A DNA stretch of 14,792 nt from Anaerotignum sp. (GTDB taxonomy: Bacteria; Bacillota; Clostridia; Lachnospirales; Anaerotignaceae): positions 1 through 14,792 of the forward strand of contig JAHHTX010000048.1 in the NCBI GenBank assembly GCA_020024255.1. The letters run 5' to 3'. Below are positions 6,998 to 14,597 of the stretch, piece after piece. The position numbers and the translations under genes are program-made. Within the stretch, counting starts at the first letter, position 1, and every line of letters begins with the position of its first letter. The notes under the pieces were generated by a model that saw only the letters and a program-made list of their open reading frames with translations, searched no databases and was not told the DNA's origin.

Positions 6998-9346
6998 TTA
7001 TCTGGGAACCTCTACCATAGTAAAGGATTCAATCCAGTCGCCTTCCTTTACATCGTTAAATTTTTTGAACACCAGACCACATTCATAGCCTGCCGCTACT
7101 TCCTTTACATCATCTTTGAAACGCTTCAAGCTTTCCAAATCGCCTTCGTATACAACAATACCATCACGAATAATACGCACCTGACAATTTCTCACAAACT
7201 TTCCATCTTTTACATAAGAACCTGCAATAGTACCTACGCCAGATGCTTTAAAGAGCTGACGTACTTCTGCATGACCCAACACTTTTTCTTCATATATAGG
7301 GTCAAGAAGTCCCTTCATCGCAGCGGTAACATCCTCAATGGCATGATAGATGACACGATACAGACGGATATCCACCTTCTCCTCGTCTGCAAATGCTTTT
7401 GCTGCAGGTTCCGGACGTACATTAAACCCAATAATAATCGCATTAGATGCAGATGCCAGCATAATATCACTTTCGGTAATCGCACCTACACCGCCATGGA
7501 TAATGCGTACACGCACTTCTTCATTAGACAGTCTTTCCAAACTCTGCCGTACTGCTTCTACAGAACCCTGTACATCAGCTTTTACGACGATGTTCAATTC
7601 TTTCATATTGCCACTTTGAATCTGGGAGAACAAATCGTCCAAAGATACCTTCTGTGGTGTCTCTTTGATAAGATTTTCTCTGTTCTTTGCAATAATACTT
7701 TCTGCAACCTGTCTTGCCTGTTTGTCATTTTCTGCTACATAGAAGCTGTCCCCTGCTGTAGGTACTTCGGAAAGACCCAAAATTTCCACAGGGGTGGAAG
7801 GACCTGCTTTCTTCACACGTCTGCCCTTATCGTCTGTCATGGCACGGATTTTGCCGTATGCAGAACCTGCCACAATGGGGTCGCCCACATGAAGTGTACC
7901 ATTCTGTACCAGAACCGTTGCAACAGGACCTCTGCCTTTATCCAACTGTGCCTCTACAATAGCACCTCTTGCCTTCTTGTTGGGGTTTGCCTTCAGTTCC
8001 TTCATTTCTGCAACCAGTGTAATCATTTCCAAAAGGGTATCAATCCCGTCTTTGGTAGCTGCGGACACAGGTACACAGATGGTTTCACCACCCCAGTCTT
8101 CTGCCATCAGTTCATACTCTGTCAATTCCTGTTTTACTCTGTCAGGATTTGCAGAAGGTTTATCCATTTTATTTATGGCAACGATAATTTCAACGCCTGC
8201 GGCTTTTGCATGGTTGATGGCTTCCACAGTCTGAGGCATTACACCGTCATCGGCTGCTACAACCAGAATGGCAATGTCGGTAATCTGTGCCCCACGCATA
8301 CGCATAGCAGTAAAGGCTTCATGTCCAGGCGTATCCAAAAATGTAATGGGTTTGCCATCAATCTGTACGGTATATGCACCAATATGCTGGGTAATGCCGC
8401 CTGCTTCGCCTTTTGTAACATCGCTGTGTCGGATCGCATCTAAAAGGGAAGTTTTGCCGTGGTCAACGTGTCCCATAACCACAACAACAGGAGGACGTTC
8501 CATGAGGTTTGCTTCGTCATCTTCTTCCTCTGCAAACACTTCTTCCATAATATCCTTTTCTTCTTCCACTTCCAGAATGACATTATAGTCTTCTGCAATA
8601 CTGGCTGCTGTATCAAAATCCAGTGTAGCATTGATGTTCAGCATTTTCCCTTTTTTCATCAATGCCATGACAAGGTCAGAGCCTTTTTTCCCAAGGACTT
8701 CTGCCAAATCCTTTACGGAGATACTTTCGGGAATGGCTTTGATTACGGGATCTGCACTGTTTGCTTTTTCTTCCGCTTCCAGCTCTGCCATAAGTGCAGC
8801 CTCTTCCTCCATTTCACGGCGTCTGCGTTCCAAAGGATTTTCTCTTGGTTTCTGTTCTTTTTTGCCTTTTCCTTTTTTATCTTTCTTGCCTTGCTGTGCA
8901 TCATCTTTTTCATTCTGATGATTCTGTTTGCCTTTTTGTTTTGGCTGCCCGCCTTGTTTTTCGTTTTGCTTTTCGTTTTGTTTTTCGTTTTGTTTCTGAT
9001 GCCCGTTTTTGTTGTCACTGTTTTTCGGGTTGTTGTGGGACTCATTTTTATTGTTGCTGCTTTGCTCCGTTTTTTTCTTTGTGTCCCCTTTGCCGTCTTT
9101 ATTTTCTTTATTTTCTTTATGTTCTTTTTGATTTTGTTTTTCCTGCTTTGGCATCTCTTTCTTTTCTGTTTTTTGGTCTGATTCTTTGGCTGACTGATAC
9201 ATAGATGCCAGTTTCTTTGCATCTGTTTCTTCTACCATACCCATATGACTATTGGCTTCCAAGCCGATTTCCTTCATTTTTGCCATCAAATCTTTATTGG
9301 TTACGCCTAATTGTTTGGCCAATTCATAAATTCGCATTTTTGACAT
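6998..9346 (-). CDS. infB: Translation initiation factor IF-2
   Basis: Encodes IF2 (782 residues), the GTPase that brings initiator tRNA to the 30S subunit and promotes subunit joining. An IF2-N helical module (residues 1-50) begins MSKMRIYELAKQLGVTNKDL. A long, low-complexity Lys/Glu/Gln/Asn-rich linker follows (about 55-180). A second IF2-N module lies about 205-265. The G domain carries GHVDHGKT (292-299), DTPGH (338-342), NKMD (392-395) and the SAATKDG stretch, and domains II-IV reach the C-terminus. The core is intact. The linker includes three and a half exact KQNE units (DNA 8954-8995), a site prone to slippage. The ATG at 9346 has a modest GGGGTG six bases upstream, 48 bases after ylxQ. 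Linker length is highly variable in this family. Confidence 0.98.
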   Translation of the reverse strand: MSKMRIYELAKQLGVTNKDLMAKMKEIGLEANSHMGMVEETDAKKLASMYQSAKESDQKTEKKEMPKQEKQNQKEHKENKENKDGKGDTKKKTEQSSNNKNESHNNPKNSDNKNGHQKQNEKQNEKQNEKQGGQPKQKGKQNHQNEKDDAQQGKKDKKGKGKKEQKPRENPLERRRREMEEEAALMAELEAEEKANSADPVIKAIPESISVKDLAEVLGKKGSDLVMALMKKGKMLNINATLDFDTAASIAEDYNVILEVEEEKDIMEEVFAEEEDDEANLMERPPVVVVMGHVDHGKTSLLDAIRHSDVTKGEAGGITQHIGAYTVQIDGKPITFLDTPGHEAFTAMRMRGAQITDIAILVVAADDGVMPQTVEAINHAKAAGVEIIVAINKMDKPSANPDRVKQELTEYELMAEDWGGETICVPVSAATKDGIDTLLEMITLVAEMKELKANPNKKARGAIVEAQLDKGRGPVATVLVQNGTLHVGDPIVAGSAYGKIRAMTDDKGRRVKKAGPSTPVEILGLSEVPTAGDSFYVAENDKQARQVAESIIAKNRENLIKETPQKVSLDDLFSQIQSGNMKELNIVVKADVQGSVEAVRQSLERLSNEEVRVRIIHGGVGAITESDIMLASASNAIIIGFNVRPEPAAKAFADEEKVDIRLYRVIYHAIEDVTAAMKGLLDPIYEEKVLGHAEVRQLFKASGVGTIAGSYVKDGKFVRNCQVRIIRDGIVVYEGDLESLKRFKDDVKEVAAGYECGLVFKKFNDVKEGDWIESFTMVEVPR
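8954..8995 (-). repeat. 12-bp tandem repeat inside infB (KQNE units)
   Basis: Three and a half tandem copies of a 12-base unit, nearly identical at DNA level (one synonymous AAA/AAG change), encode KQNEKQNEKQNEKQ in the disordered linker of IF2. A repeat in whole-codon units can expand or contract without breaking the frame. Confidence 0.9.
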
Positions 9347-9394
9347 TCACAGCACCCCATTCTTCTATATTTTGTCTTTTATCTTTTCGTCGTT

Positions 9395-9724
9395 TTATAT
9401 TTCTGTATGTTCTTCCGCTCCGTCGCACTCATCGGCAATTTCCTGCAATTTCTTGGCAAAGCCTGCATCTACCACCGCAAAAACAGCACGCATTTCCTCG
9501 CCTACTGCCTTGCCAAGCTCTTCTTTTGTCCCCGTTTCCACCAGCGGAATATGATAATAAGCTGCGGAATTTCTAAATTTCTTCTTTGTATTTGCAGAGG
9601 CATCTCCTGCAACCACTAGCATTCGTGCTTCTTTTCCCCGCACTGCCTGCTCTGCAGCCACTTCGCCTCCTGCAAGTCTGCCGGCACGTTTGCAAAGTCC
9701 CAAAAGAGAGTAAAACTTACGCAT
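9395..9724 (-). CDS. ylxQ: L7Ae/L30e-family RNA-binding protein YlxQ
   Basis: Encodes a 109-residue protein of the L7Ae/L30e/S12e family, which typically binds kink-turn RNA. The start RKFYSLLGLCKRAGRLAGGE and the middle ARMLVVAGDASANTKKKF match the YlxQ members found between nusA/ylxR and infB in Firmicutes. The start at 9724 is set by GGAGG nine bases upstream and by overlap: its ATG lies inside the last codons of ylxR (eight-base overlap), a sign of translational coupling. The longer frame from 9916 is a shadow over ylxR. The C-terminus is acidic (ADECDGAEEHTEI). The exact RNA target in bacteria is not established to my knowledge. Confidence 0.9.
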   Translation of the reverse strand: MRKFYSLLGLCKRAGRLAGGEVAAEQAVRGKEARMLVVAGDASANTKKKFRNSAAYYHIPLVETGTKEELGKAVGEEMRAVFAVVDAGFAKKLQEIADECDGAEEHTEI

Positions 9725-9992
9725 GATTCTCTGCCTCCAGTTCTTGCAGCAGTGTTTCATATACTTCTTTGGGCACGGCTGCCTTAAAAGAACGTTCCAA
9801 TCCTTTAGACTTTTGCGCCTTGGCAAGACATTCCCCATTGGGACAAATATATGCGCCCCTTCCGGCTTTCTTGCCTGTGCGGTCAAGAGAAAACGTCCCG
9901 TCCTCACTTCTGACAATGCGGATTAACTCTCTCTTATCCTTCATTTCCTGACAGCCGGTGCATTTTCTAAGAGGAATTTTTCTCTGTTTCAT
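9717..9992 (-). CDS. ylxR: YlxR/RnpM-family RNA-binding protein
   Basis: Encodes a 91-residue YlxR-family protein (DUF448). The landmarks are CTGC (11-14), the basic stretch DKRELIRIVRS, and GRGAYIC (44-50) followed by a fourth cysteine at 55. In B. subtilis the homologue (RnpM) binds RNase P and alters its activity, and other reports describe nucleoid or transcription roles, so the role here is by homology only. The ATG at 9992 has AGGAGG nine bases upstream, lies 18 bases after nusA and overlaps ylxQ by eight bases. Position between nusA and infB is the standard Firmicutes arrangement. Confidence 0.92.
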   Translation of the reverse strand: MKQRKIPLRKCTGCQEMKDKRELIRIVRSEDGTFSLDRTGKKAGRGAYICPNGECLAKAQKSKGLERSFKAAVPKEVYETLLQELEAENHA

Positions 9993-10010
9993 TGCCTTGC
10001 ACCTCCTGCC

Positions 10011-11243
10011 TTATTCTTCTTCTGCTTCTTCGATTTCGTCTATTTCATCTGCGTCAAATTCCTCAGCAGATTCTGCTGCTTCTTCGTTTACTGTTTCTTC
10101 TAATGCAATTTCTTCTGTTTCTCTTGTTTCTGTCATATCTTCTGCTGTTTCTTCCACAGGTTCTTCTGTTTCCTCAGGCATTTCCGCAAGGAAATTGGTT
10201 TCTCTTGCCTGTGTTTCACTCTTAATATCAATTCTCCAGCCAGTCAGCTTTGCAGAAAGTCTTGCATTCTGTCCTTCTTTCCCGATGGCAAGGGAAAGCT
10301 GATGGTCTGGAACTACAATTTTCGCACTCTGTTCTTCTTCGTTAATCACAACTTCTACAACTTTGGAAGGACTCAGTGAGGCTGCAATAAACTCCTTAGG
10401 ATCTTCGCTCCAGTTGATGACATCAATCTTTTCGCCGCCCAGTTCGCTGACAATGACATTGACACGGCTGCCGTTCTGCCCAACGCAGGAACCAAGTGCA
10501 TCAACATTTTCATTTTTGGAATATACCGCAATCTTTGTTCTGCTGCCGGCTTCTCTTGCAATGCTCTTAATTTCCACTGTACCATCATGCACTTCCGGCA
10601 CTTCCTGTTCAAAGAGGCGTTTTACCAGTTCTGGATGGGTTCTGGAAACAAAAATCTGTGGACCTTTGGGCATTTGTTTTACTTCCAATACATAAACTTT
10701 CAAACGATCCATGAAATTATACTGCTCACCGGGAATCTGTTCATTTGCTGCCAAAACCGCATCAATTTTGCCCATCTGTACAATGATATTTCTTCTTTCC
10801 TTCCGTTGTACAATGGCTGTCACTACTTCTCTTTCCTTTGTGATATACTGATTATAAAGAATTTCTCTTTCCGCTTCACGCAGTTTCTGCACAACCACCT
10901 GTTTTGCTGTCTGTGCTGCCACTCTGCCGAAATTTCTGGGTGTCACTTCAAAGTCAATCATATCCCCAACCTGATAATTGGGATCAAGCACTCTTGCTTC
11001 CATCAATCCCACTTCCGTCTGTTTATCCATGACTTCTTCCACAACTTCTTTCTGTGCATAACAAGCAACATCACCGGTTTCCCGGTTAATGACAACTTTG
11101 ATGCTCTGATTGGAACCATAATTCTTTTTACAAGCAGAAACCAAAGAGGCCTCAATCGCTTCAAAAATAACTTCCTTGTCAATGCCCTTTTCTTTTACGA
11201 CCAAGTCCAATGCTTCCAAAAATTCTTTACCTTTGTTATCCAT
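10011..11243 (-). CDS. nusA: Transcription termination/antitermination factor NusA
   Basis: Encodes NusA (410 residues), which binds RNA polymerase and nascent RNA, slows elongation, and promotes hairpin folding at intrinsic terminators. The N-terminal polymerase-binding domain spans about 1-130, an S1 domain about 135-200, KH1 about 225-290 with GSCVGQNGSRV (251-261), and KH2 about 295-345 with AIGKEGQNARL (319-329). The family core ends near 350. Here it carries an added tail (357-410) in which 29 of 54 residues are Asp or Glu; B. subtilis NusA is about 371 residues. The ATG at 11243 follows GGGGAGG by about ten bases and lies 19 bases after rimP. A terminator-like hairpin in the operon leader suggests NusA controls its own synthesis. 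Confidence 0.98.
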   Translation of the reverse strand: MDNKGKEFLEALDLVVKEKGIDKEVIFEAIEASLVSACKKNYGSNQSIKVVINRETGDVACYAQKEVVEEVMDKQTEVGLMEARVLDPNYQVGDMIDFEVTPRNFGRVAAQTAKQVVVQKLREAEREILYNQYITKEREVVTAIVQRKERRNIIVQMGKIDAVLAANEQIPGEQYNFMDRLKVYVLEVKQMPKGPQIFVSRTHPELVKRLFEQEVPEVHDGTVEIKSIAREAGSRTKIAVYSKNENVDALGSCVGQNGSRVNVIVSELGGEKIDVINWSEDPKEFIAASLSPSKVVEVVINEEEQSAKIVVPDHQLSLAIGKEGQNARLSAKLTGWRIDIKSETQARETNFLAEMPEETEEPVEETAEDMTETRETEEIALEETVNEEAAESAEEFDADEIDEIEEAEEE

Positions 11244-11262
11244 TTTTCCTATTCCTCCCCTA

Positions 11263-11730
11263 TCAGAAAATAACTGCCAGTTTTACGCTGGCTGTTTCCT
11301 TTTTCCCAAATTGACGTATTGTACCATTTTCTTCTTCCAAAGAAATAATACCGTCCTCCAAGCCAAGCAATTTTCCCTGAAACTGTTTTGTCCCGTCTAC
11401 TGCTTGATATAACTTAACATCTATGACTTCACCCTTGTATTTTTCAAAATCCTTATCTTTTTTCAAAGGTCTGTCAATACCTGGAGAGCTGACTTCCAAA
11501 ATATATGCCTGCTCAATGGGATCTGTTTCATCCAGTTTTACTTCCAACTGACGACTAACGTCCTCACAATCATCTATGGTCACACCACCATCTTTATCAA
11601 TAAATATTCGCAGATACCAGTTGGCACCCTCTTTTACAAACTCTACTTCTACCAAATCCAGTCCTTTTTCTTCCACAATGGGTTCCAAAAGCGGTAGTAT
11701 CTTTTTTTCCGTCATATTCCCTTTTGCCAT
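11263..11730 (-). CDS. rimP: Ribosome maturation factor RimP
   Basis: Encodes RimP (155 residues), a cytoplasmic factor needed for 30S subunit maturation, with the usual two domains: an alpha/beta N-terminal part (about 1-85, containing LDLVEVEFVKEGANWYLRI and VSRQLEVKLD) and the signature EVSSPGIDRPLKK leading to a C-terminal SH3-like beta domain. The ATG at 11730 is preceded by GAGG at seven bases. A second in-frame ATG five codons later is possible but less well supported. It is the first gene of the operon, about 90 bases downstream of the predicted transcription start, as in many Firmicutes (ylxS-nusA). Confidence 0.97.
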   Translation of the reverse strand: MAKGNMTEKKILPLLEPIVEEKGLDLVEVEFVKEGANWYLRIFIDKDGGVTIDDCEDVSRQLEVKLDETDPIEQAYILEVSSPGIDRPLKKDKDFEKYKGEVIDVKLYQAVDGTKQFQGKLLGLEDGIISLEEENGTIRQFGKKETASVKLAVIF

Positions 11731-11766
11731 ATCTACACCTCATTCGCCTTGGATTTATGCCTATGC

Positions 11767-11799
11767 AATAATAAAGAGTGGGTTTTCACCCACTCTTTT
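11767..11799 (-). terminator. Leader terminator/attenuator hairpin of the rimP-nusA operon
   Basis: A perfect 11-bp stem (11773-11783 with 11788-11798) capped by a GAAA tetraloop on the minus strand, followed by TTTATTATTG, an interrupted U-tract. It lies between the operon promoter and rimP, roughly 20 to 50 bases into the transcript, so it would reduce transcription of the whole operon rather than end an upstream gene. In B. subtilis, NusA-stimulated termination in the nusA operon leader is reported to set NusA level; this hairpin occupies the equivalent place. Confidence 0.75.
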
Positions 11800-11825
11800 C
11801 CACCACATATCTTCTTGCTGTTATT

Positions 11826-11854
11826 AGTATACCATTTTCCCTTTTCATATGCAA
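11826..11854 (-). promoter_or_regulatory. SigA-type promoter of the rimP-nusA-infB operon
   Basis: On the minus strand: -35 TTGCAT (11849-11854), a 17-base spacer, and -10 TATACT (11826-11831). The predicted start near 11819 gives a leader of about 90 nt. It is the only good promoter found between the importer terminator and rimP. Confidence 0.85.
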
Positions 11855-12066
11855 GAGGTTTTCCGTTTTTTCCCGAAAATACTGCAGGTTTCCCAGAAAG
11901 AACAAAAGGGTGAAAACCCACGAAAAAGCACCTACTTGATATTTTCTCTTTTGCCTTATTGTTTCTGCGTACAACAAATTATGGATTATACTTTGGGTTC
12001 AGAACATTTTCTCATCATCGGATACAGGAAAAACGACCACTTTGGTAAACCCCTATAATCGTCCAC

Positions 12067-12110
12067 AAAAGCCCCCTGTTTCCCTAAAAAATCTAGGAAT
12101 ACAGAGGGCT
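12067..12110 (-). terminator. Intrinsic terminator of the amino-acid importer operon
   Basis: Arms 12070-12085 and 12095-12110 form a 16-bp stem (two G-U pairs, one mismatch) around a nine-base loop, followed on the minus strand by TTTTGTGG. It begins about 35 bases after the ATPase stop codon, the expected place. Confidence 0.8.
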
Positions 12111-12144
12111 ATATCCTTATGGTCTCATGTGGTTTTACATTCCC

Positions 12145-12873
12145 TTACAGCACTTTATTCAAAAAATCCTGTGTACGTTTATTCTGTGGATTACCGAATA
12201 CTTCTTCCGGCGTTCCCTGTTCCACAATATATCCGCCGTCCATAAAAATAACACGGTCAGCAACTTCTCTGGCAAATCCCATTTCGTGTGTTACCACAAC
12301 CATGGTCATACCATCAGCTGCCAATTTCTTCATAACTTCCAATACTTCTCCGACCATTTCTGGGTCGAGAGCGGAAGTCGGTTCATCAAAAAGCATAATA
12401 TCGGGTTCCATTGCCAAAGCACGGGCAATGGCAACACGCTGCTGCTGTCCACCGGAAAGACTTGCAGGATATTGGTCAGCCTTTTCCAAAAGTCCTACCA
12501 CACTAAGCAATTTTTTCGCTTTTTCCGCTGCTTCTTCTTTCGTCATGCGTTTTCTGTCTACAGGAGCAAGCATGATATTTTGCATAACAGACAGGTGTGG
12601 AAACAAATTAAACTGCTGAAATACCATACCGATATTTTCACGAATCTTATTGATATCTGATGACTTTGCTGTCAAATCGTAATCATCTACGATAATCGTG
12701 CCGTCTGTTGGTTCTTCCAATTTGTTCAGGCAACGCAAGAACGTACTCTTACCAGAACCGGAAGGTCCAATCAGACAGACAACTTCTCCTTCTTTGACTT
12801 CCAGATTGATATCCTTGAGGACTTCCAGCTTGCCAAAGTTCTTTTTTAAATTTTCAACTTTTACCTTTGTCAT
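12145..12873 (-). CDS. Polar amino-acid ABC transporter ATPase (GlnQ type)
   Basis: Encodes the 242-residue ATPase of a polar amino-acid importer; it works as a dimer on the cytoplasmic face of the membrane. All nucleotide-binding motifs are intact: Walker A GPSGSGKST (36-44), Q-loop FQQFNLFPHL (Q86/Q87), ABC signature LSGGQQQR (139-146), Walker B IMLFDEP (159-165) and the switch histidine in VVVTHEM (196). GlnQ/HisP-type ATPases are about 240 residues. I start at the ATG at 12873, which has AAGGAGG eight bases upstream and overlaps the permease stop codon (ATGA). The longer frame from 12939 is inside the permease gene. The motif set fits glutamine, glutamate, arginine or cystine importers alike, so no substrate is assigned. 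Confidence 0.96.
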   Translation of the reverse strand: MTKVKVENLKKNFGKLEVLKDINLEVKEGEVVCLIGPSGSGKSTFLRCLNKLEEPTDGTIIVDDYDLTAKSSDINKIRENIGMVFQQFNLFPHLSVMQNIMLAPVDRKRMTKEEAAEKAKKLLSVVGLLEKADQYPASLSGGQQQRVAIARALAMEPDIMLFDEPTSALDPEMVGEVLEVMKKLAADGMTMVVVTHEMGFAREVADRVIFMDGGYIVEQGTPEEVFGNPQNKRTQDFLNKVL

Positions 12874-13583
12874 TCGGAAAGCCTCCTTTCTAAAAGTCGG
12901 AACAATTTTGTCAATATAATGACCAGAATGTAGTACCAAACCCCTACAATGGCATAGGTCTCAAATGCACGGAAATTCCCTGCTACAATCTGCTGACTCT
13001 GGCGCATTAGTTCTGACACGCCGATAACAGACAATATAGAGGTATCCTTCAGTGTAATAATAAACTGATTGGTTACAGAAGGAATGACAATACGGAATGC
13101 TTGAGGCAGAATAATCTTCCTCATGGCTACCCCATGGGGCAGACCCAAACTTCTTGCCGCTTCCATCTGTCCTTTGTTAATGGCATTGATACCACTTCTG
13201 AAAATCTCAGACAGATATGCGCCTGCATTCAGCATCAAGACAAGAACGGATGCCTGAAAATTGGTAATACGCAAACCCAACGCACCTGTAATCCCAAAGT
13301 AAATAAACAATGCCTGAATCATCAAGGGTGTACCTCTGATGAGACTTAAATATGCACCTGAAATAAAATTTAAAATTTTGTTCCTAGATAAGGAGAAGAA
13401 ACAAGCAACAAGACCAACCAAAATCCCCAATATCAAGGACAGAACAGTCATGGCAACCGTCATTTTCAAGCCTTCAAATAATCTTGGGGTAATATTTACC
13501 ACATAGCGAAAAAATTCCCCAATTGCACTCTGGCTTTCGGCATTTGACGCTGCCACACTGATCAAAGTATAAAACTCACCCAT
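12870..13583 (-). CDS. Polar amino-acid ABC transporter permease
   Basis: Encodes a 237-residue inner-membrane permease of the HisM/GlnP class. It has an N-terminal soluble segment (1-35), then about five membrane helices, starting with the segment around 42-64. The cytoplasmic EAA loop reads EAARSLG with MRKIILP (141-160), the coupling site for the ATPase. The sequence around PSVTNQFIITLKDTSILSVIG is typical of this family. Only one permease gene is present, so the pore is probably a homodimer. The ATG at 13583 has GGAG nine bases upstream; the gene overlaps the ATPase gene by four bases and lies 59 bases after the binding-protein gene. Confidence 0.95.
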   Translation of the reverse strand: MGEFYTLISVAASNAESQSAIGEFFRYVVNITPRLFEGLKMTVAMTVLSLILGILVGLVACFFSLSRNKILNFISGAYLSLIRGTPLMIQALFIYFGITGALGLRITNFQASVLVLMLNAGAYLSEIFRSGINAINKGQMEAARSLGLPHGVAMRKIILPQAFRIVIPSVTNQFIITLKDTSILSVIGVSELMRQSQQIVAGNFRAFETYAIVGVWYYILVIILTKLFRLLERRLSE

Positions 13584-13616
13584 AAGGCATAACTCCTAAC
13601 ATATTACAAATTTTTT

Positions 13617-13632
13617 CGGATACTGCTATCCG
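13617..13632 (-). promoter_or_regulatory. Intercistronic hairpin after the binding-protein gene
   Basis: A perfect 6-bp stem, CGGATA/TATCCG, with a four-base loop lies between the binding-protein stop and the permease start. On the minus strand it is followed by A-rich sequence, not a U-tract, so it fits an mRNA 3'-end stabiliser better than a terminator. Such hairpins often let binding proteins be made in excess over membrane components. Confidence 0.5.
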
Positions 13633-13642
13633 TGCAAATCGA

Positions 13643-14422
13643 TTATTTCTGAATGTATGTATTCAGAATTTCATCGTATTTGCCGTTTTCTTTCAAGTTC
13701 TTCAAACCTGCATTGAATTTTGCAAGAAGTTCTGCATTTTTGCCTTTATTTACCGCAAAACCATAAGAACTGCCCTTTTCTTTTTCTGTTACCATTTTCA
13801 GACCGTTTTTTTGGGAAATAAAGTAGCCCAAAACAGGGTAATCTTCAAAGCAGGCAACAGAGTTACCGGAATTTACATCTAGATACATTGCATTGGAATC
13901 ATCAAATGTTACTGTGGTAAAGCCATATTTGTCTTTGATGGATTCTGCAAATGTCTGACCTTCCGTACCAATTTTAACTGCAACTTTCTTTCCTTTCAGG
14001 TCTTCATAGCTCTTAATATCTGTATTATCTTCTTTTACACCCATTACTACACCACTGTTATAATAGGGGTCAGAGAAATCAAATTTTTCTTTTCTTTTAT
14101 CTGTAATACTCATACCGGCAATAACGCCATCAACCTGACCTGCTTCCAGTGCCTGTACTGCTGCATTAAATCCCAGGGACTGAATCTCTATGTTAAATCC
14201 CTGATCTTCTGCAATTGCCTTAATCAGTTCCACGTCAATCCCTACATATTCACCAGCATCATTCTGGAATTCGAAAGGTGCAAATGTTGTATCCATACCA
14301 ATTTTGTATGTAACCCCATCGTTTGCTGCTTCATCTGCTGGTGCACCACCGCAAGCTGCCAGACTGAACGCCATTGCCAGTGCCATTGTTGCTGCTGTAA
14401 ATTTCTTAAATAAACTCATCAT
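13643..14422 (-). CDS. Polar amino-acid ABC transporter substrate-binding lipoprotein
   Basis: Encodes a 259-residue family-3 solute-binding protein. The N-terminus has a lysine-bearing n-region, a hydrophobic core and a lipobox LAAC (21-24), so Cys24 should be lipidated and the protein anchored outside the membrane. The mature part has two-lobe landmarks: DTTFAPFEF (44-52), the GIDVELIKAIAE helix, SITDKRKEKFDFSDPYY with Arg110 positioned to hold the amino-acid carboxylate, IGTEGQTFAE (151-160) and CFEDYPVLGYF with Asp194 near the amino group. The last stretch resembles glutamine-type binding proteins, but I do not assign a substrate. Two adjacent ATGs (14422, 14419) both follow AGGAGG; I list the first. 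It is the first gene of the importer operon. Confidence 0.95.
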   Translation of the reverse strand: MMSLFKKFTAATMALAMAFSLAACGGAPADEAANDGVTYKIGMDTTFAPFEFQNDAGEYVGIDVELIKAIAEDQGFNIEIQSLGFNAAVQALEAGQVDGVIAGMSITDKRKEKFDFSDPYYNSGVVMGVKEDNTDIKSYEDLKGKKVAVKIGTEGQTFAESIKDKYGFTTVTFDDSNAMYLDVNSGNSVACFEDYPVLGYFISQKNGLKMVTEKEKGSSYGFAVNKGKNAELLAKFNAGLKNLKENGKYDEILNTYIQK

Positions 14423-14569
14423 AAATTCCTCCTTTTACTTTTTCGCTTGAAAAGTTTTGATTTATCTGATATGCCACCTGTGCCTAACACAATGCAACGC
14501 ATACCTTCTTTTTATCAACACTGCCAAACAACCCCACACCGAATTTGATATAATCTACAACCTGCATTG

Positions 14570-14597
14570 ACTATACCACATGAACGACCATATCCAA
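14570..14597 (-). promoter_or_regulatory. Proximal promoter candidate of the importer operon
   Basis: On the minus strand: -35 TTGGAT (14592-14597), a 16-base spacer, and -10 TATAGT (14570-14575) with a TGG extension directly before it (extended -10). The predicted leader is about 140 nt. Confidence 0.5.

Larger units (their letters stand above)
11731..12144. other. Intergenic region between importer operon and rimP operon
   Basis: From right to left it holds the importer operon terminator (12067-12110), a stretch of about 140 bases where I see nothing convincing, a 14-base sequence at 11908-11921 that is the exact reverse complement of 11778-11791, the rimP promoter (11826-11854) and the leader terminator hairpin (11773-11798). 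Short open frames here lack ribosome binding sites and run through the promoter, so I do not call a gene. Confidence 0.7.

Noticed and set aside
9395..9916. Longer ylxQ reading frame starting at 9916
   Set aside because: Its first 64 codons lie out of frame over ylxR; the ATG at 9724 has a good ribosome binding site and the family N-terminus.
11733..11977. Two short minus-strand frames (11733-11921 and 11786-11977) upstream of rimP, one with a hydrophobic stretch
   Set aside because: They run straight through the rimP promoter and the leader hairpin, have no ribosome binding sites, and would need a transcript from upstream for which no promoter is visible.
12145..12939. Longer ATPase frame from 12939
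   Set aside because: The first 22 codons overlap the permease gene; the ATGA overlap with AAGGAGG upstream clearly marks the start at 12873.
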